Part shown: one piece after another, positions 14,031 through 25,269 of the stretch
How the letters are laid out: each line of letters starts with the position of its first letter
Position numbering within the stretch: the first letter of the stretch is position 1
NCBI GenBank assembly: GCA_944548615.1
Contig: OX155955.1
Coordinates: 4,608,517-4,672,516 of the forward strand
Source: Micropterix aruncella
Taxonomy: Eukaryota > Arthropoda > Insecta > Lepidoptera > Micropterigidae
DNA: 64,000 nucleotides
Reading direction: 5' to 3'
The notes under the pieces: generated by a model
The model's database searches: none
Told to the model about the DNA's origin: nothing
Seen by the model: the letters and a program-made list of their open reading frames with translations, nothing else
Made by a program: the position numbers and the translations under genes

Positions 14031-14459
14031 CACCGACTGAACCACTTTTCCGTTACATTTCCGTAATGCGTGCTGCGTTAATGTAAATAATTTAAATTGA
14101 AATATGTTCAAAGACACCACGCCTTTGCTGCATTGAAATCATTAAATGCATTGCCTAAAACGGCGCATGGGTGTAATTTGAATGGGTGGCGGCGACCGCG
14201 CGACTTGATCTCGGCCACGGGTCGACAGCGTTTGCGACGCGTGACGGCCGCAACGCGCGACACAAAGACAAGAGCAATGTCAAGTTCGGACACATGCGAT
14301 CGCACTTACTGGCCCGTATTCCGTTTCTTCTTGATCCATAATGCAGCAAATGCAGTTTGGACCTGATGACCTACTCGTTACCTCGGGTTGACACAACTCA
14401 CGGTTCAGCTCCCAACCGGTAGCCTCCTCGAAGAGGGACGAACCTGGAAGCGTTCACTG

Positions 14460-14620
14460 CCCGGTGGCATAGTGGTTTCTTCGCCTAATCTAACAATGTA
14501 AGTTTCCGGGATCGATTCCCGACTGGGTCACCATTGTCCGTTGGGATAAAGTTAAAGGAATTACATATTAATTTTGTCGAGCGAATGCATCAACAAGACA
14601 CATTATTACTTTCTATTCAC
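14460..14620 (+). mobile_element. tRNA-derived SINE
   Basis: A tRNA-like head with A-box-like GGCATAGTGG and B-box-like GGGATCGATTCCC, then a body (GTTGGGATAAAGTTAA, GTCGAGCGAATGCATCAA) shared with the copy at 55.03 kb. It is not a functional tRNA gene: the arms do not pair as a cloverleaf. Confidence 0.75.
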
Positions 14621-14741
14621 ATTTAATTGGTTGTCGTATTCCGTTTCTTCTCAGTGCCTAAATCGGGCCTGTCGGGGTCTAAAACTGCACTGATATAAAA
14701 ATTTACAATGATGACGTGGAGGCGGAAAAGCAAGGCATTTA

Positions 14742-15058
14742 TGCAGTTCTCTTCTACATTTAAGATGCAAGAAGCACACTCTTCTACATTGAAGATGTTT
14801 TAATGTCACCTCGCTATATTCACCACACTGATTCCGAATCTGTAAAAATCTTTATCTCGATAAATAAGCGAGATATATGCGTTTAAAGAATCGTCAAACA
14901 CCTACATATATTACTGTAGGTTAAATTAGATTTTTTATATAAGTCGTTAATATAATAACTGTTTTTTTTAATATGGCGGTAGATTAAGCTGTATTAAGCG
15001 ATAGGTTAGTTCGTTTTTCAATAAATGTAAGTTTCAGATTTGGCTAAACTGCATAAAT
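14742..15058. mobile_element. Short MITE related to 11693-12603
   Basis: Begins ATGCAGTT...CTCTTCTACATT and ends GGCTAAACTGCAT, with the same CACACTGATTCCGAATCTGT internal block. About 317 bp, no coding capacity. Confidence 0.65.
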
Positions 15059-15302
15059 TCCTCCCCAAACTATTCCTTTTACATATTCGATGCAATTTGC
15101 TGCATGTTACACTAAAATAACAAAACTCTCAAGAAAATTTTGAACAAACATAGCGAATCAGGTGGCCGAGCTGTCACATTTGGCACCGGTTAAGAATGAC
15201 CATGGACAAAACCAGACACTTTAGAAACCTGTTCTTGAATGTTAAGAAACGGAATCACAAAAGACTAGAAATAATTCTTAATTTCTTATATTTTAGAACG
15301 GA

Positions 15303-15655
15303 CTAAGGTTAGCCCTGCGAGAAACAGAATACGGGCCAGTACAGGTTTGTCCTAAAATGATGGCCGGTGCACACATTTCTTCCTACCTTCCAGTTTTCAA
15401 ATCACGTACAGTACCTACCTAGTTTGACCGATTATTTATAATCACGTTATTTACAACCAAATAACCTCTGAATCATCGACTAAGGTTAGCCCTGCGAGAA
15501 ATGGAATACGGGCCACTGCAGGTTTGTCTTACAATGATGGCTGGTACACGCTTCTCTTCCTACCTTCCAGTTTTCAAATCACGTACAGTACCTAGTTTGA
15601 CCGATTATTTATAATCACGTTATTCACAACCAAATAACCTCTGAATCATTGATTA
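15303..15655. repeat. Tandem duplication of a unit of about 176 bp
   Basis: CTAAGGTTAGCCCTGCGAGA starts at 15,303 and again at 15,479. The two units stay nearly identical through the GTACAGTACCTA and TTATAATCACGTTAT segments, so the duplication is recent. Confidence 0.88.
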
Positions 15656-15859
15656 TAATAAATAATGACGTCGTTGACATTTTGGATATCATTTTTTCCT
15701 GCTTAAAACTAGCTTCATGGACAAGGCAAACCGCATAGTAATTACACACAAAATTGAGGAATTCTTTGCATTCCATTCACGTCGCTGTTTATTAACCGGT
15801 TGACTGATTTGGTTAATAGTCGCAACCGATCAATCTAACCCATAATCCTACGAAATCGT

Positions 15860-16765
15860 AGATCCTAGACAGCCTCGGATGTACGATTTTTCCGAACCGG
15901 GGCAAAAACTTGCATTAGCGCTCCTCCCCTCCAACATTTACGATTAATGATTTTACAAAACTCACAAAACAAATATACTGCGTGAGATTTTTTTGACCGG
16001 GGAATAAGAACCCTTAAATATATTTGCACTCTACATACCTATTTGCTAAGTACCGGGCTACTAGCTGACCACTGACCTAACCACACAGTGGGTAGTTACA
16101 AAAGACCTTACAGATCTAGGTGACATCAAGGGCTGGAAACAAGCCCCCCACTCTATCTACTACTACTACTACTACCTATTTGCTAATAATTTTTCCTTAT
16201 GTGTGACATTAATATAAAACCAGTGAAAACAACTTACAAGCCAGACTGAACACACACCTTCAATCCTTAGGTCCCAGCAAATTTTACTACCTAATCTTAC
16301 TACAGCTTTACGCGTCGAGCTTTCCTTTCTGCGAAAGAATCTATTACCACATTAACCAATAATCATAGGGACACGTTTGAAAGAGCAATTGTCAACAAAG
16401 AAAACCAACGCGAATTACTCACACACCTAATCAGTCACATAAATACGACCGTCGTCGCTTGACGTTCGGCAATTCCGGTATATCCGGCTCCGCTCGTGTA
16501 GCCCCGTCCCCGTCTGTGGGGAGTATTATTCTATACGCCACGGGTACTTCCCTGGCAGAGAGATCACACACACACACACGCACACACACTGCACATGCAT
16601 TCAAAAATCATCTTAGGACGCGTTCTAAATTCAAATTAACAATCGATAGTACGACGCGCACTGGACGATAGGTGCTTTAGAGAAACAAGGTTTTTTCAAA
16701 CTCATGAATTTGGCGCCACTAAATTGCCGCCCGGGCAGGTACCTCCCCCCCCCCCCCCCTTAATC
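15860..16765. mobile_element. Dispersed DNA-transposon-like repeat, copy 1 (also at 58.53-59.29 kb)
   Basis: Shares GGGGCAAAAACT, CAAAACAAATATACTG, TTCAATCCTTAGGTC, CTTGACGTTCGG, TCGATAGTACGACGCGC and CGGGGCAGGTACC-type blocks with the 58.5-kb copy. Contains a CA microsatellite and a later retroposed insertion at 16050-16172. A poly-C tract follows at 16,742. Confidence 0.75.
16050..16172 (+). mobile_element. 123-bp retroposed insertion with 14-bp target duplication
   Basis: Flanked on both sides by TACCTATTTGCTAA (16036-16049 and 16173-16186) and absent from the sister repeat at 58.7 kb. It ends in CTA triplets. A long duplication plus a simple tail suggests a truncated LINE or SINE. Confidence 0.75.
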
Positions 16766-16779
16766 TACTGCTAGCCTGA

Positions 16780-18030
16780 AAAGCACCGATACGCTCATTT
16801 ATGAAGGTATTGTAAGCGCTGTAGGCGATTGGAGTTGTAGGTCACAAGAACGTGTTCGCTGTTGGTTGGTAGCACAGTGCACGTAGTTCAATACCTATAC
16901 GTATGATAAGAGTTACGTGTTTGCATATTTACGCGTTCAAACAATGGATTGTCAACCCACCTCCGCTGAGTGGGTCACAATAGAAAACGCCATTATTTCT
17001 TTCACCATTTAAAACTACTCACAACACAAGTAATCGACAATGTGCTTCAGTCTTGCATAAAGAAATTTGATTATTCAGATCTTTTCTTCCGAAACACTAA
17101 AAAAACACATCAATTCATATTGATGTTGTGATATCCCTTCTTTGACACTGCTATTGGGTCCAATTGCGTTTCTATTGAGTTAAATTAAGTCGCTTTAAAA
17201 ATAAGTAAGATTAGTGCGTGCATTAAAATAATAGCTATCGTGTTTCTGTCAGATTTAAAACACGTAACAAAATCTGCGACTTCTTTCTGTGTCTATGGTA
17301 ATGTACTAAAAAGCTGGCAGGATGGGTTTTTCGAAACGTCAAAATCGGCGCTCTGAATCCATTTTTCGCGCGCGGCTGGTTAGCAGGTTTGTTTGGCATT
17401 TCTTTTGATCTGAATGATATCTGATGTGGCGGTGTTCTAACCACCTTCTCGTACGAAAAGACAACATATAATTTACAGGTTATGACGAAAGACGAATTTT
17501 GTTTGAAATCGAACAGTATAATACACGTACAATACGTACGTACCGTTGTCGTAATTCATTCGATCTCCTTTGTAATATCCTAACATACGGGAACATTTCA
17601 GCAGTAATAGCAAAATTCGTACGTAGAAACACAAGCGTCACCCACTAAGTAGCACCGAAAACGCGCGTTTTAAAATTGTCACGTTCAAGCCGGTTTTTAT
17701 TCGAACAACTGTCAAATTTTGAGAAACGGAATACCGTTTCTGCGAGAATTAAATAAATTTAATACAAACTGCATGAATCGCAATACCAATGTGACTTAAA
17801 TTTTTTATTATGAATTTGTAATAAATTTAACGCATTTTTTGACTTTATCGCCGAAAAAACGCAATTTGACCCACTAACTTCTTTATTATTATACATAAGT
17901 GAATTATTCAAATAAGTCATTACATGTTTCAAACCAACATTTTCTCCAGCGATGGACAATGATATTCGATAAATATTCCTAATGTCCATTCTAGTTTTCC
18001 CGTGATCGGCATTATGAATACTATTATATA
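16780..18030. other. Non-coding DNA, no gene seen
   Basis: Short frames at 17235-17444 and 17759-17989 have no recognisable domain. No repeat structure identified with confidence. Confidence 0.4.
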
Positions 18031-18383
18031 AATTGGAATTTATGTAGTATCGCCACCTTTTTCATGTATCAAAAAAATACTACTACTAGATTCGATAATT
18101 TTAATGCTAAATCTGATAGGAAGTAGCTTCAGGCACGCAATATTTCGAGACATAAAATTTTCAAATTTACATACTATGTGTGGAAAAATATTCGATTCGA
18201 TCCGATACGATTAGTGATTATGATAGTTTAAAAAAACTAACGTAATCCACTGCCATACAGGAGTTTATAAATTGATTTAAAAAAGCTAAGTTTGCCTATA
18301 AACCGAAATGTTTGCGAAATATAAATGGCTGTCTCGCATATTTATCTCAAGGCCAAATAAATATTATTGGCTTGGTGAATATA

Positions 18384-18783
18384 CAGGGTGAGTTTTAATT
18401 AGTGGCATCCTTCTAAAGGTGATACAATACGACTAAATAAGCAACTTTTATTTTTTTTAAATCGAAAAAACGAAAAAAAACTTTTATTTTGTCAAATTTG
18501 TAAATTTTATCTATTGAAGAAAAGTTTTAAAAGCGTTGAGAGTGCTGCGCCATTTATCGGTAGGTAAAATATCGCTAATAAACAATATTAGCGATATTTT
18601 GCCTAACGCTAGACAGCGCATATTGCTCGTAGCTTTTTATACTCTTTTGTTTTTATATACAAAAAAATGTTTATTGGTATCTCTTAATATTGTTATCAAG
18701 CGTAGCTTAGTACCAATATTACTCGTACTGATTCGTACTGATTCACCCACTACAAGGATGCCACTAATTAAAAACTCTCCATG
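18384..18783. mobile_element. MITE, 400 bp, about 30-bp TIRs, TATA duplication
   Basis: Termini CAGGGTGAGTTTTAATTAGT and its near mirror ending ACTAATTAAAAACTCTCCATG, both followed inward by GGCATCCTT. TATA flanks each end. An internal 15-bp hairpin (AAAATATCGCTAATA) lies at 18,564-18,598. The 125-residue frame across it is not a gene. Confidence 0.75.
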
Positions 18784-18864
18784 TATACGTAGTCGGGTGA
18801 CGTTAAAACATCAACAATGTAAAATAGGTCCCAATTATACATTAACACCCACATATTATATTCT

Positions 18865-19726
18865 ACTCTGTCGGAATAAAATCGTAGCAAGCACAACAGC
18901 GTTTCAAACTTAAAACATGTCCATTTCAACTCATCAATGGGCGTCGTGAAAGAAACTAGGTTCGTAATTCGAAATAACATGGTATCAGTCTCCATCGCTG
19001 GCTCTGTGACATCACACGACACAATCGCACTAACTCAACATTGTGGGAACATACATTCATGTATTATGTTGAAGCTGCGCGCGTATATTGAAAAGACAAT
19101 TATCTCACGCTCGTGCGCGGATCAATGAACACATTAGTGGAATATCTACAGGGCGTGTTGATTGAGGAAATGAACTAAAAGTCGATCCAAACAGTCTTTT
19201 GCGCACTTTTAGAATGTACTATGAAGCTAAGGCTCTTCCGGTCTGTTTCTGGTGGTAAAAAGTCAGCCTCAAAATAATGCAAATCTTATTATGTATATAA
19301 ATGACTTCAATCTTCACACACATCGTAGATTACGAGGTCAGTCACGCATTCTATTCGGGCCTGCACCCGCACAGCGATCGGCGACGCGTGACGCAGACGT
19401 GTGGGATCTCACGGGCAAAAAGAGACGATCGAGTCAAGTTTGCCATTGGCGAATTTTTGAAAGCGTCATAAATTAATCTCGAAAGTCATATGTATACGAA
19501 ATTTTCTCCGGCTGTGGTCTATCTTATTTAATTTTAATATTTATTAAAAGCGTTGCGCAACGCCGTGTGCATAATATTATGCTTTATGGTGTTTTATAAT
19601 GTAGCGGTGAAACTATACGGTAGTTAACACTGGCCAGGAAGACGATAATTATGATTCGATCTGCGTCTTGAACGGGTTTAACAGGGCTGCCAGCTGTAAT
19701 AGGAAATAGGCGTCCGTTAGCAGGCG
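18865..19726. other. Non-coding DNA, no gene seen
   Basis: Short frames (18937-19128, 19252-19476) without domains. A GC-richer patch at 19,350-19,440 has no clear identity. Confidence 0.35.
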
Positions 19727-19883
19727 CAGTGCCGGATGATCCAATAGGCCAACGAATCAAGAAATCAGTCGACAGGCCATTTAGAACGGCCTGTGACGTC
19801 TACCACTAGGCCTTTTGCCTTTTCGTGGGGCTTCTCTTGAATCGGGCCCATAGGCTTTCATGAGTATGGCGTCTCAGGGCTAT

Positions 19884-20390
19884 TCACCCTGAGGCAGACT
19901 TCAATATGTATGCTACTCTCGAGGCACGAGGTAGGTCCGTTTGAAGGCACGTATTCAGCAGCATTGTGTTCTCCTCCTTCGTGCCGATTTGGCACGCGCG
20001 AATGAGTTCCAGCAGCTGAATTACGTTCAACAAGACCAGCTCGTCGCTCTCGAGGCAGCGCATCTCGTCCAGGTATTCTGGCTCTTCTGGTTCTTCTGGC
20101 TGGGGTTGTGGGGGCGGTGTAGTCGCACTCTCTTCGTCCGTTTGCGTGCATGCGGGCGCTGTGGTTGCTGTGGTCGTTTGGGAGCTGGTGGACTTGGCGG
20201 TCGCCTCGACCTCCATCCCCTCCTCCTGCTGCGGATGGGGCCTTGTTGACTGCTGCTGCAGTGGCTTCGAGCGGCGTCGCCGGTTCGACTTCCTCTCCAC
20301 AGCTGGCTGCTGTGGAGTGGCCGAGCCAATAGGCCAAGTAGGCACCGGCTTATGGGCTACACGACGTTGAAATTGCTTAAAAATTGTCAC
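19884..20390 (-). CDS. Unknown 168-residue frame inside hAT-like element
   Basis: The N-terminal half is low-complexity (Q, P, T, E). The C-terminal half, YLDEMRCLESDELVLLNVIQ then LLELIRACQIGTKEENTML, looks like a real helical segment. GC content is much higher than the surroundings. It could be a captured host exon or a retroelement ORF1 piece; I do not recognise it. A frame overlapping it in another phase is less convincing. Confidence 0.3.
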   Translation of the reverse strand: MTIFKQFQRRVAHKPVPTWPIGSATPQQPAVERKSNRRRRSKPLQQQSTRPHPQQEEGMEVEATAKSTSSQTTTATTAPACTQTDEESATTPPPQPQPEEPEEPEYLDEMRCLESDELVLLNVIQLLELIRACQIGTKEENTMLLNTCLQTDLPRASRVAYILKSASG

Positions 20391-20399
20391 CGATTACGA

Positions 20400-21298
20400 T
20401 GACATAAGAACTACTGATATCACTTGCCATCATGGCCACTGAAAACGACGCATTAGAAGTCCTAAAATGGTTTACCACAAAAAATGAGAACAATGAACAC
20501 TTAAAGTTTTATCAGTTAATACAGTTTTATAAGAGTTTAATAAAACAACAATACATGTTTGTTTTGTTTAATAAAATTTATTTATCAATAATATTCGTTC
20601 AAAACGTATTAGAATAGTAACCTTTCTTATCCGAGATAATATGGACCGAGGATACCTTGGATAATCGAAAATTCGGATAACACGGACTCTGACGTAAATC
20701 GAGGGTGAAGCATACGGTAAAGTTTAAAATTAATAGTTAAAAAAAAACACTAAAAACACGCTTTTATAAATACACGTAAAAACCACATCATCAGACCTTG
20801 AAACCTAATCGTGGTCAAAGTTCATTCCAAGACTTTTCTAACAAGTCCAAACACAGCTATGATACGATGTTCCATCATGAAGTTCCAGTTCATATCTTCC
20901 GACTCCATCATCAGATCAGTTCGACAGTACCATATTATTGTATTGTCATCAGAACTACATACAGCTGCCAATTTTCATGACGCTACGAAGATGGTTAAAT
21001 TAATTACCTTAGATTCCATTACATAGTTACATACAGGTCGACCTAATAAAAGCGTGTTAATGAATGAAAACGTATTTAATGAAGTAAAAGAATATCTATT
21101 ACATATTTAAATATAGTCAGTTGAAAATTTATTACAATATAATACATATATACATAAAATATAAAATACAGTACTGCATAGTAAAATTGGAGCAAAGGGG
21201 TGACGATGGGGGTAAAAACTTGGTCTGGCCGTGGCCTATTCGACCTCGGTAAACCCGGACCTCGGTTATTCGGGGTTCAAATAACCGTCGCCCTACTG
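20400..21298 (+). mobile_element. pogo/Tigger-like transposon relic, nested in the hAT-like element
   Basis: 20432-20617 reads ENDALEVLKWFTTKNENNEH...LIQFYKSLIKQQ, resembling the helical C-terminus of pogo/jerky transposases. The 3' part (TTATCCGAGATAATATGG, AGTACTGCATAGTA, terminal CGGTTATT...GCCCTACTG next to TA) matches a second copy at 61762-62118. Confidence 0.6.
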
Positions 21299-21414
21299 TA
21301 ATTTACAAAGTAGAAAGCCTTTGCAAATCTCGAGGCCCTCTTTGCAGCAAAGGGGCCCCGAGAATTCGACGGCCTAAGGGACTTTACGTGGGTTAATCCA
21401 GCACTGAGCAGGCA

Positions 21415-22235
21415 GTAGTAATCTAGCACGGACGATAAATCTTGAGCAAAGAGAGACAGCCCTAAAGAAAGCCGCGGCCGAAATGAAAACATCAACGAAT
21501 ATTTGCTCTGACCAGTAGAAAGTTGCGGAATGGCATATCTAAGTACCTACTCAACAAACAGATACGAAAGGCGCTCGAAATTCAAGCGACTTGACCTCCA
21601 CGTGAAAATTAACCTTTATACTGTTTAGATAGCACACTCTCCCCGCTACGGAATAAAGAACATCAACGCGCGGGCTTGCAAACACAACCAGCCAAGCCAT
21701 GACCGCATCGCAAGTCACGTTCTTTACATGAAAGATCATCATTCATTGCATTTTATAAAAGAAGAAATGACGCCATGATTCAAAATGATTCACACACATA
21801 ACATGCGGATTTCTTTCAGTGCTTTTAATGTCATTGGTTTTTGTTCATTGCAGCCGTACATGTTCTACAATTTTATGGTTTAAAAATAGCTATTGTGCTC
21901 CTTCGCCACGCGATTCGATGCGGATACATAAAACAATGAAATTCGCATAAGAAATCCCTGATTTCGGGGGAAATTGTCATAATGGTAGTGTTTGCTTCAG
22001 TATTATCGTTGCCGTCGATCACGACTAGTGGCTTCGCACGTGAGCATACTTTTAAACACTTCTCGAGAAGTCAACGACCGGACTTCCAAGTTGAATAGAA
22101 AATAGCAGAGGTGCGAGGCGATGAATCCGAATTGGCTGTCATTTGCTTTATTGCCGCTTTCATTATCCGAGCTGTGGCCGGCGAATTTGCTCATATCTCG
22201 ACTTCGGATCGACGTATAATATATACTGTTGACTG
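21415..22235. other. Non-coding DNA, no gene seen
   Basis: No repeat or coding structure identified with confidence. Confidence 0.35.
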
Positions 22236-22239
22236 TAGA

Positions 22240-23560
22240 AGAGAGATAATGGGCATAGTGCAATTGGGCCATTATGATCCATGTAGCCCACCCGGCAGCC
22301 TCTGCGCAGACGTGCGAGCGGGGTAGGAATCTGTGCCTGCGGGCCAGTTCCCCTGGAAGTCGTCCTTCGGACACTCCTGGACGGTTTGCGCACTATGCGG
22401 CGTCAGCCAATCGATTGAGCATTCCGACTGATAGCCGGGGAATCTGGAAACGGCTTTGTTTTATATAGAGCGTGGGTGGTTGTTAACCGTATGGCAACCG
22501 CTCTTGAAACGTCCAATCGGCTACCCGATACCGGGTGAACAGCCGGGCAAATGACGCCGTGGCCCGCGATAGATTCGGTAGACACCGAATCACCGCTACA
22601 TAAGGGAGAGGTCCGCGCAAGCTACCTCGAACCCGTAACCAGTCGGGAGGCCGGAGAATCTGGCCGAAAGTGGAAGTAAGGGAAGGAGGTCGGCACACTC
22701 TTTGTCTCGCAATAAGTCGTTGGTCTCACACGGACGAGTGGCGTAACTAGACAGTGGACTGTTTCGTCCCAAAGTCTTCTACTCTCACCTCATGGAAGAT
22801 AGACGATTAACTATCGTTAAAACTTCCTGAGGTGACGGGTTCGCCCGTTGTAGTTGACACATCCAAATGTTGATTATAGATTGACGCTAATAAGCCCTGT
22901 GCAGCTGGGCCCTTATGATCCGTTCATTTTTGGGCCGGCCCAGCTCACGGGTCGGCACCCAAACGTTAGCTTCCACGCAGAAGTTTCGAGCCTGGGTAGG
23001 ACTCTTGTGCCCCCTGCAACAGAGTATGCAGGTGGGTCAGTTCCCCTCGGAATCGTTTCTTTTGGTGCGTCTGGGTGGTTTGCGCATCGCGCCGCATCAG
23101 CCAATCGACAGCAATCCGATTGATAATCGGAGGAGTCTGGAAACGCCTTCGTTTCCTAAGCATCGGTCGTGGATGTTGACATGTCGTCTTCCACTCTTGA
23201 AATTACCATTTGGCTACCTGATCCTGAGTTTAGAGCCGGGCAAAAGATGCCAAGATAGTTTCAAACTGAATCACCGCTGAACATACGAAACTGTAACCAG
23301 TCGGAAGGCCGGAGAAATCCGGCCATAACTGGTAGCGAGGGAACTTGGTCTGCCCGCTGGGTTACCTACCCGGTGCCGGGCGGTAAGGGTTGGTCTCTCG
23401 CGGGTTAGTTGGCGGAGCTAGATAGTGGGTTGTCGTTGTCTAAGTCTTCTACGCTCATCTCACGGCTGAAAGAATTATCATTTATCGTTATACCTTCCTG
23501 CGGTGACGGGTGCGCCCGTTGTAATCGACACCTTCAAAATGTTGACCGTAGATCTTCAAT
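22240..23560 (+). repeat. Two tandem units of a GC-rich repeat, each about 650-680 bp
   Basis: Units start near CAATTGGGCCATTATGATCC (22,261) and AGCTGGGCCCTTATGATCC (22,902). They share GCGTCAGCCAATCGA, CTGGAAACG, TTGGCTACC, AACCAGTCGGGAGGCCGG-type and GGTGACGGGTTCGCCCGTTG blocks. No long open frame; the strong GC pairing hints at structured RNA or a LINE 5' region. Class unknown. Confidence 0.7.
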
Positions 23561-24099
23561 ATTGTTGAGAACGTCCATTTTCGTATCAATAATTCTTAAA
23601 AATCAACCGAGCCCTAACACGACGATCGCCTCGAGCTGTAGACAGATGTTCATTTATTCGCGTCTAATAACATACATTCAACGCCCGGCGTAGGAAAGTG
23701 TATATTTTTTCTTCTACTTTTACTTCTGAACCGCGAAACTCGTTTTAAAATGTTACGCATTGAAATTCGAGGTTGAGCACTTCCAATTATTTACGGATCT
23801 ACCGTGTGCCTAATGTGAACCGCCTTGCGTTTAAATCTAATAAGTAGACTGTTATTGACTGCTCTGCTGTGTTTTGGTCGAATCGGGAATCGAATGATCG
23901 AATCGAGCTGCGCGCGTGTCACGCACTCTCAAAAGGTGCCGACAGTCGGCATTCCTTGCTGGTGAAAGTCACTTTATTTGCGTACTTAAAGTACAACTGC
24001 ATCCCACTTCACGAGTGCGCACAGAATAAATGAATGAAATTACCGACGACGACGACTACGACGACGAACCGCTCCCGCAAATTGTTTCGTAATCGCATA

Positions 24100-24330
24100 A
24101 CCCACATGCGTTGTTACTGCCCTCTAGCGGCGATCGAGCGGTACCAAGCAAGAGCCTATTTTGCCAATAATCATGTGGTAGACTTCCTCGAGGCGCTTGA
24201 CTCCATAGGCATGTTGGAGTAGTTAGACGGTGGACTCCGTCATCAGTAAGTCTCTGCGTTCACCCCACGGTTAAAATAATGCTCTAATATCGCTATATCT
24301 TCCTGGGGTGGCGGGTTCGACCGTAGTAGA
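24100..24330 (+). repeat. Fragment of the GC-rich repeat, 3' part
   Basis: Contains CATAACCCACATGCGTTGTT, TAGCGGCGATCGAG, a TTCACCCCACGG block and GGGTGGCGGGTTCGACC, matching the ends of the 22-25 kb units. Confidence 0.55.
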
Positions 24331-24409
24331 TGACAAATCCAGAGTGATGCCTAATGCAAGATCTAAAATGCACTAAAACGGAGCCTAACATTTCACTGAC
24401 ATAATATGT

Positions 24410-25265
24410 GGTCATTGACGTGTGTTTAGGTAGCCCAGTGCAATTAGGCCATTATGACCCATTGTATTTAGAGTCGGTCCAATTCACAGGTCAGCACCCA
24501 TCCGGTAGCCTCAAAGTAGAAGTTCGAGTCTGGGTAGGACTCTATACCCGGTGGGCCATTTTCCCCTGGGAATCTTTCTTCGGACGGTTTGCGCACCGTG
24601 CGGAGTTAGCCAATCGACTGTACACTCCAACAGATAACCGGGGGAGTCTGGAAACGGCTTTGTTTCCTAAGCAACGGGGGTGGATGACCTGTCGTACTTC
24701 CACTCTTGAAATGACAAGTTGGCTACCTGATGCTGAGTTCAGAAGCGGGTAAAAGACACCTTTAGTTCGCGATAGATTCAAACTGAATCACCGCAAAAAA
24801 TACAGCAGGTAAAGGACCGTGCAAGCGACCTCGACCCCATAACCAGTCGGGAGGACGGAAATATCCTGTTGGTTAAATTCAGACGGAGATATCCTGCCAA
24901 AACTGATAGTCAGGGGGCGAGGTGGCCCGCTGGGTTACCTTCTCAGTGCCTCGCCGTAAGGCGTTGGCCTCTGAAGGGCGTGTTGGCTTTGCTGGACGGT
25001 AGGTTTATACTATTCCCAAAGTCTTCTACGTTCACCTCACGAAGGACAGAACTATCATTATCGTTAAAACTTACTGGGGTGATGGGTTCGGTCATTGTAG
25101 TAGATACTCCAACTGACGTGTGTGGTATTACCCGTCATGGGTCCTTTGCCGGTCAAGTCCCAAAAACGTCTTTACACATCGCATCGTTATCGCATAACCC
25201 ACAAGCAGTGTTACCGCCTCCAGCGGCGATCGAGTGGTATCAATCGAGATCCTTTTTTTCTCAAT
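24410..25265 (+). repeat. Third full copy of the GC-rich repeat
   Basis: Starts CCAGTGCAATTAGGCCATTA, has GCGCACCGTGCGGAGTTAGC and TCTGGAAACGGCTTTGTTTC, ends near GGGGTGATGGGTTCGGTC, and then repeats the CATAACCCACAAGCAGTGTT tail. Same orientation as the two units upstream. Confidence 0.7.
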
Positions 25266-25269
25266 AGTC

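Larger units (their letters stand above)
19727..21406. mobile_element. hAT-like element, 1.68 kb, with 8-bp target duplication and foreign contents
   Basis: Ends CAGTGCCGGATGATCC and GGTTAATCCAGCACTG match the 8837-9289 family. Flanks AGCAGGCG (19719-19726) and AGCAGGCA (21407-21414) differ at one base. Inside are a GC-rich minus-strand frame and a pogo-like relic, but no hAT transposase was seen. Confidence 0.72.

Noticed and set aside
14470..14545. Possible tRNA gene
   Set aside because: It has box-like motifs but no proper cloverleaf, and the same body occurs at 55 kb, so it is a SINE head.
16742..16760. Poly-C run as a regulatory element
   Set aside because: A simple homopolymer in transposon debris with no other support; a similar run lies at 28,558.
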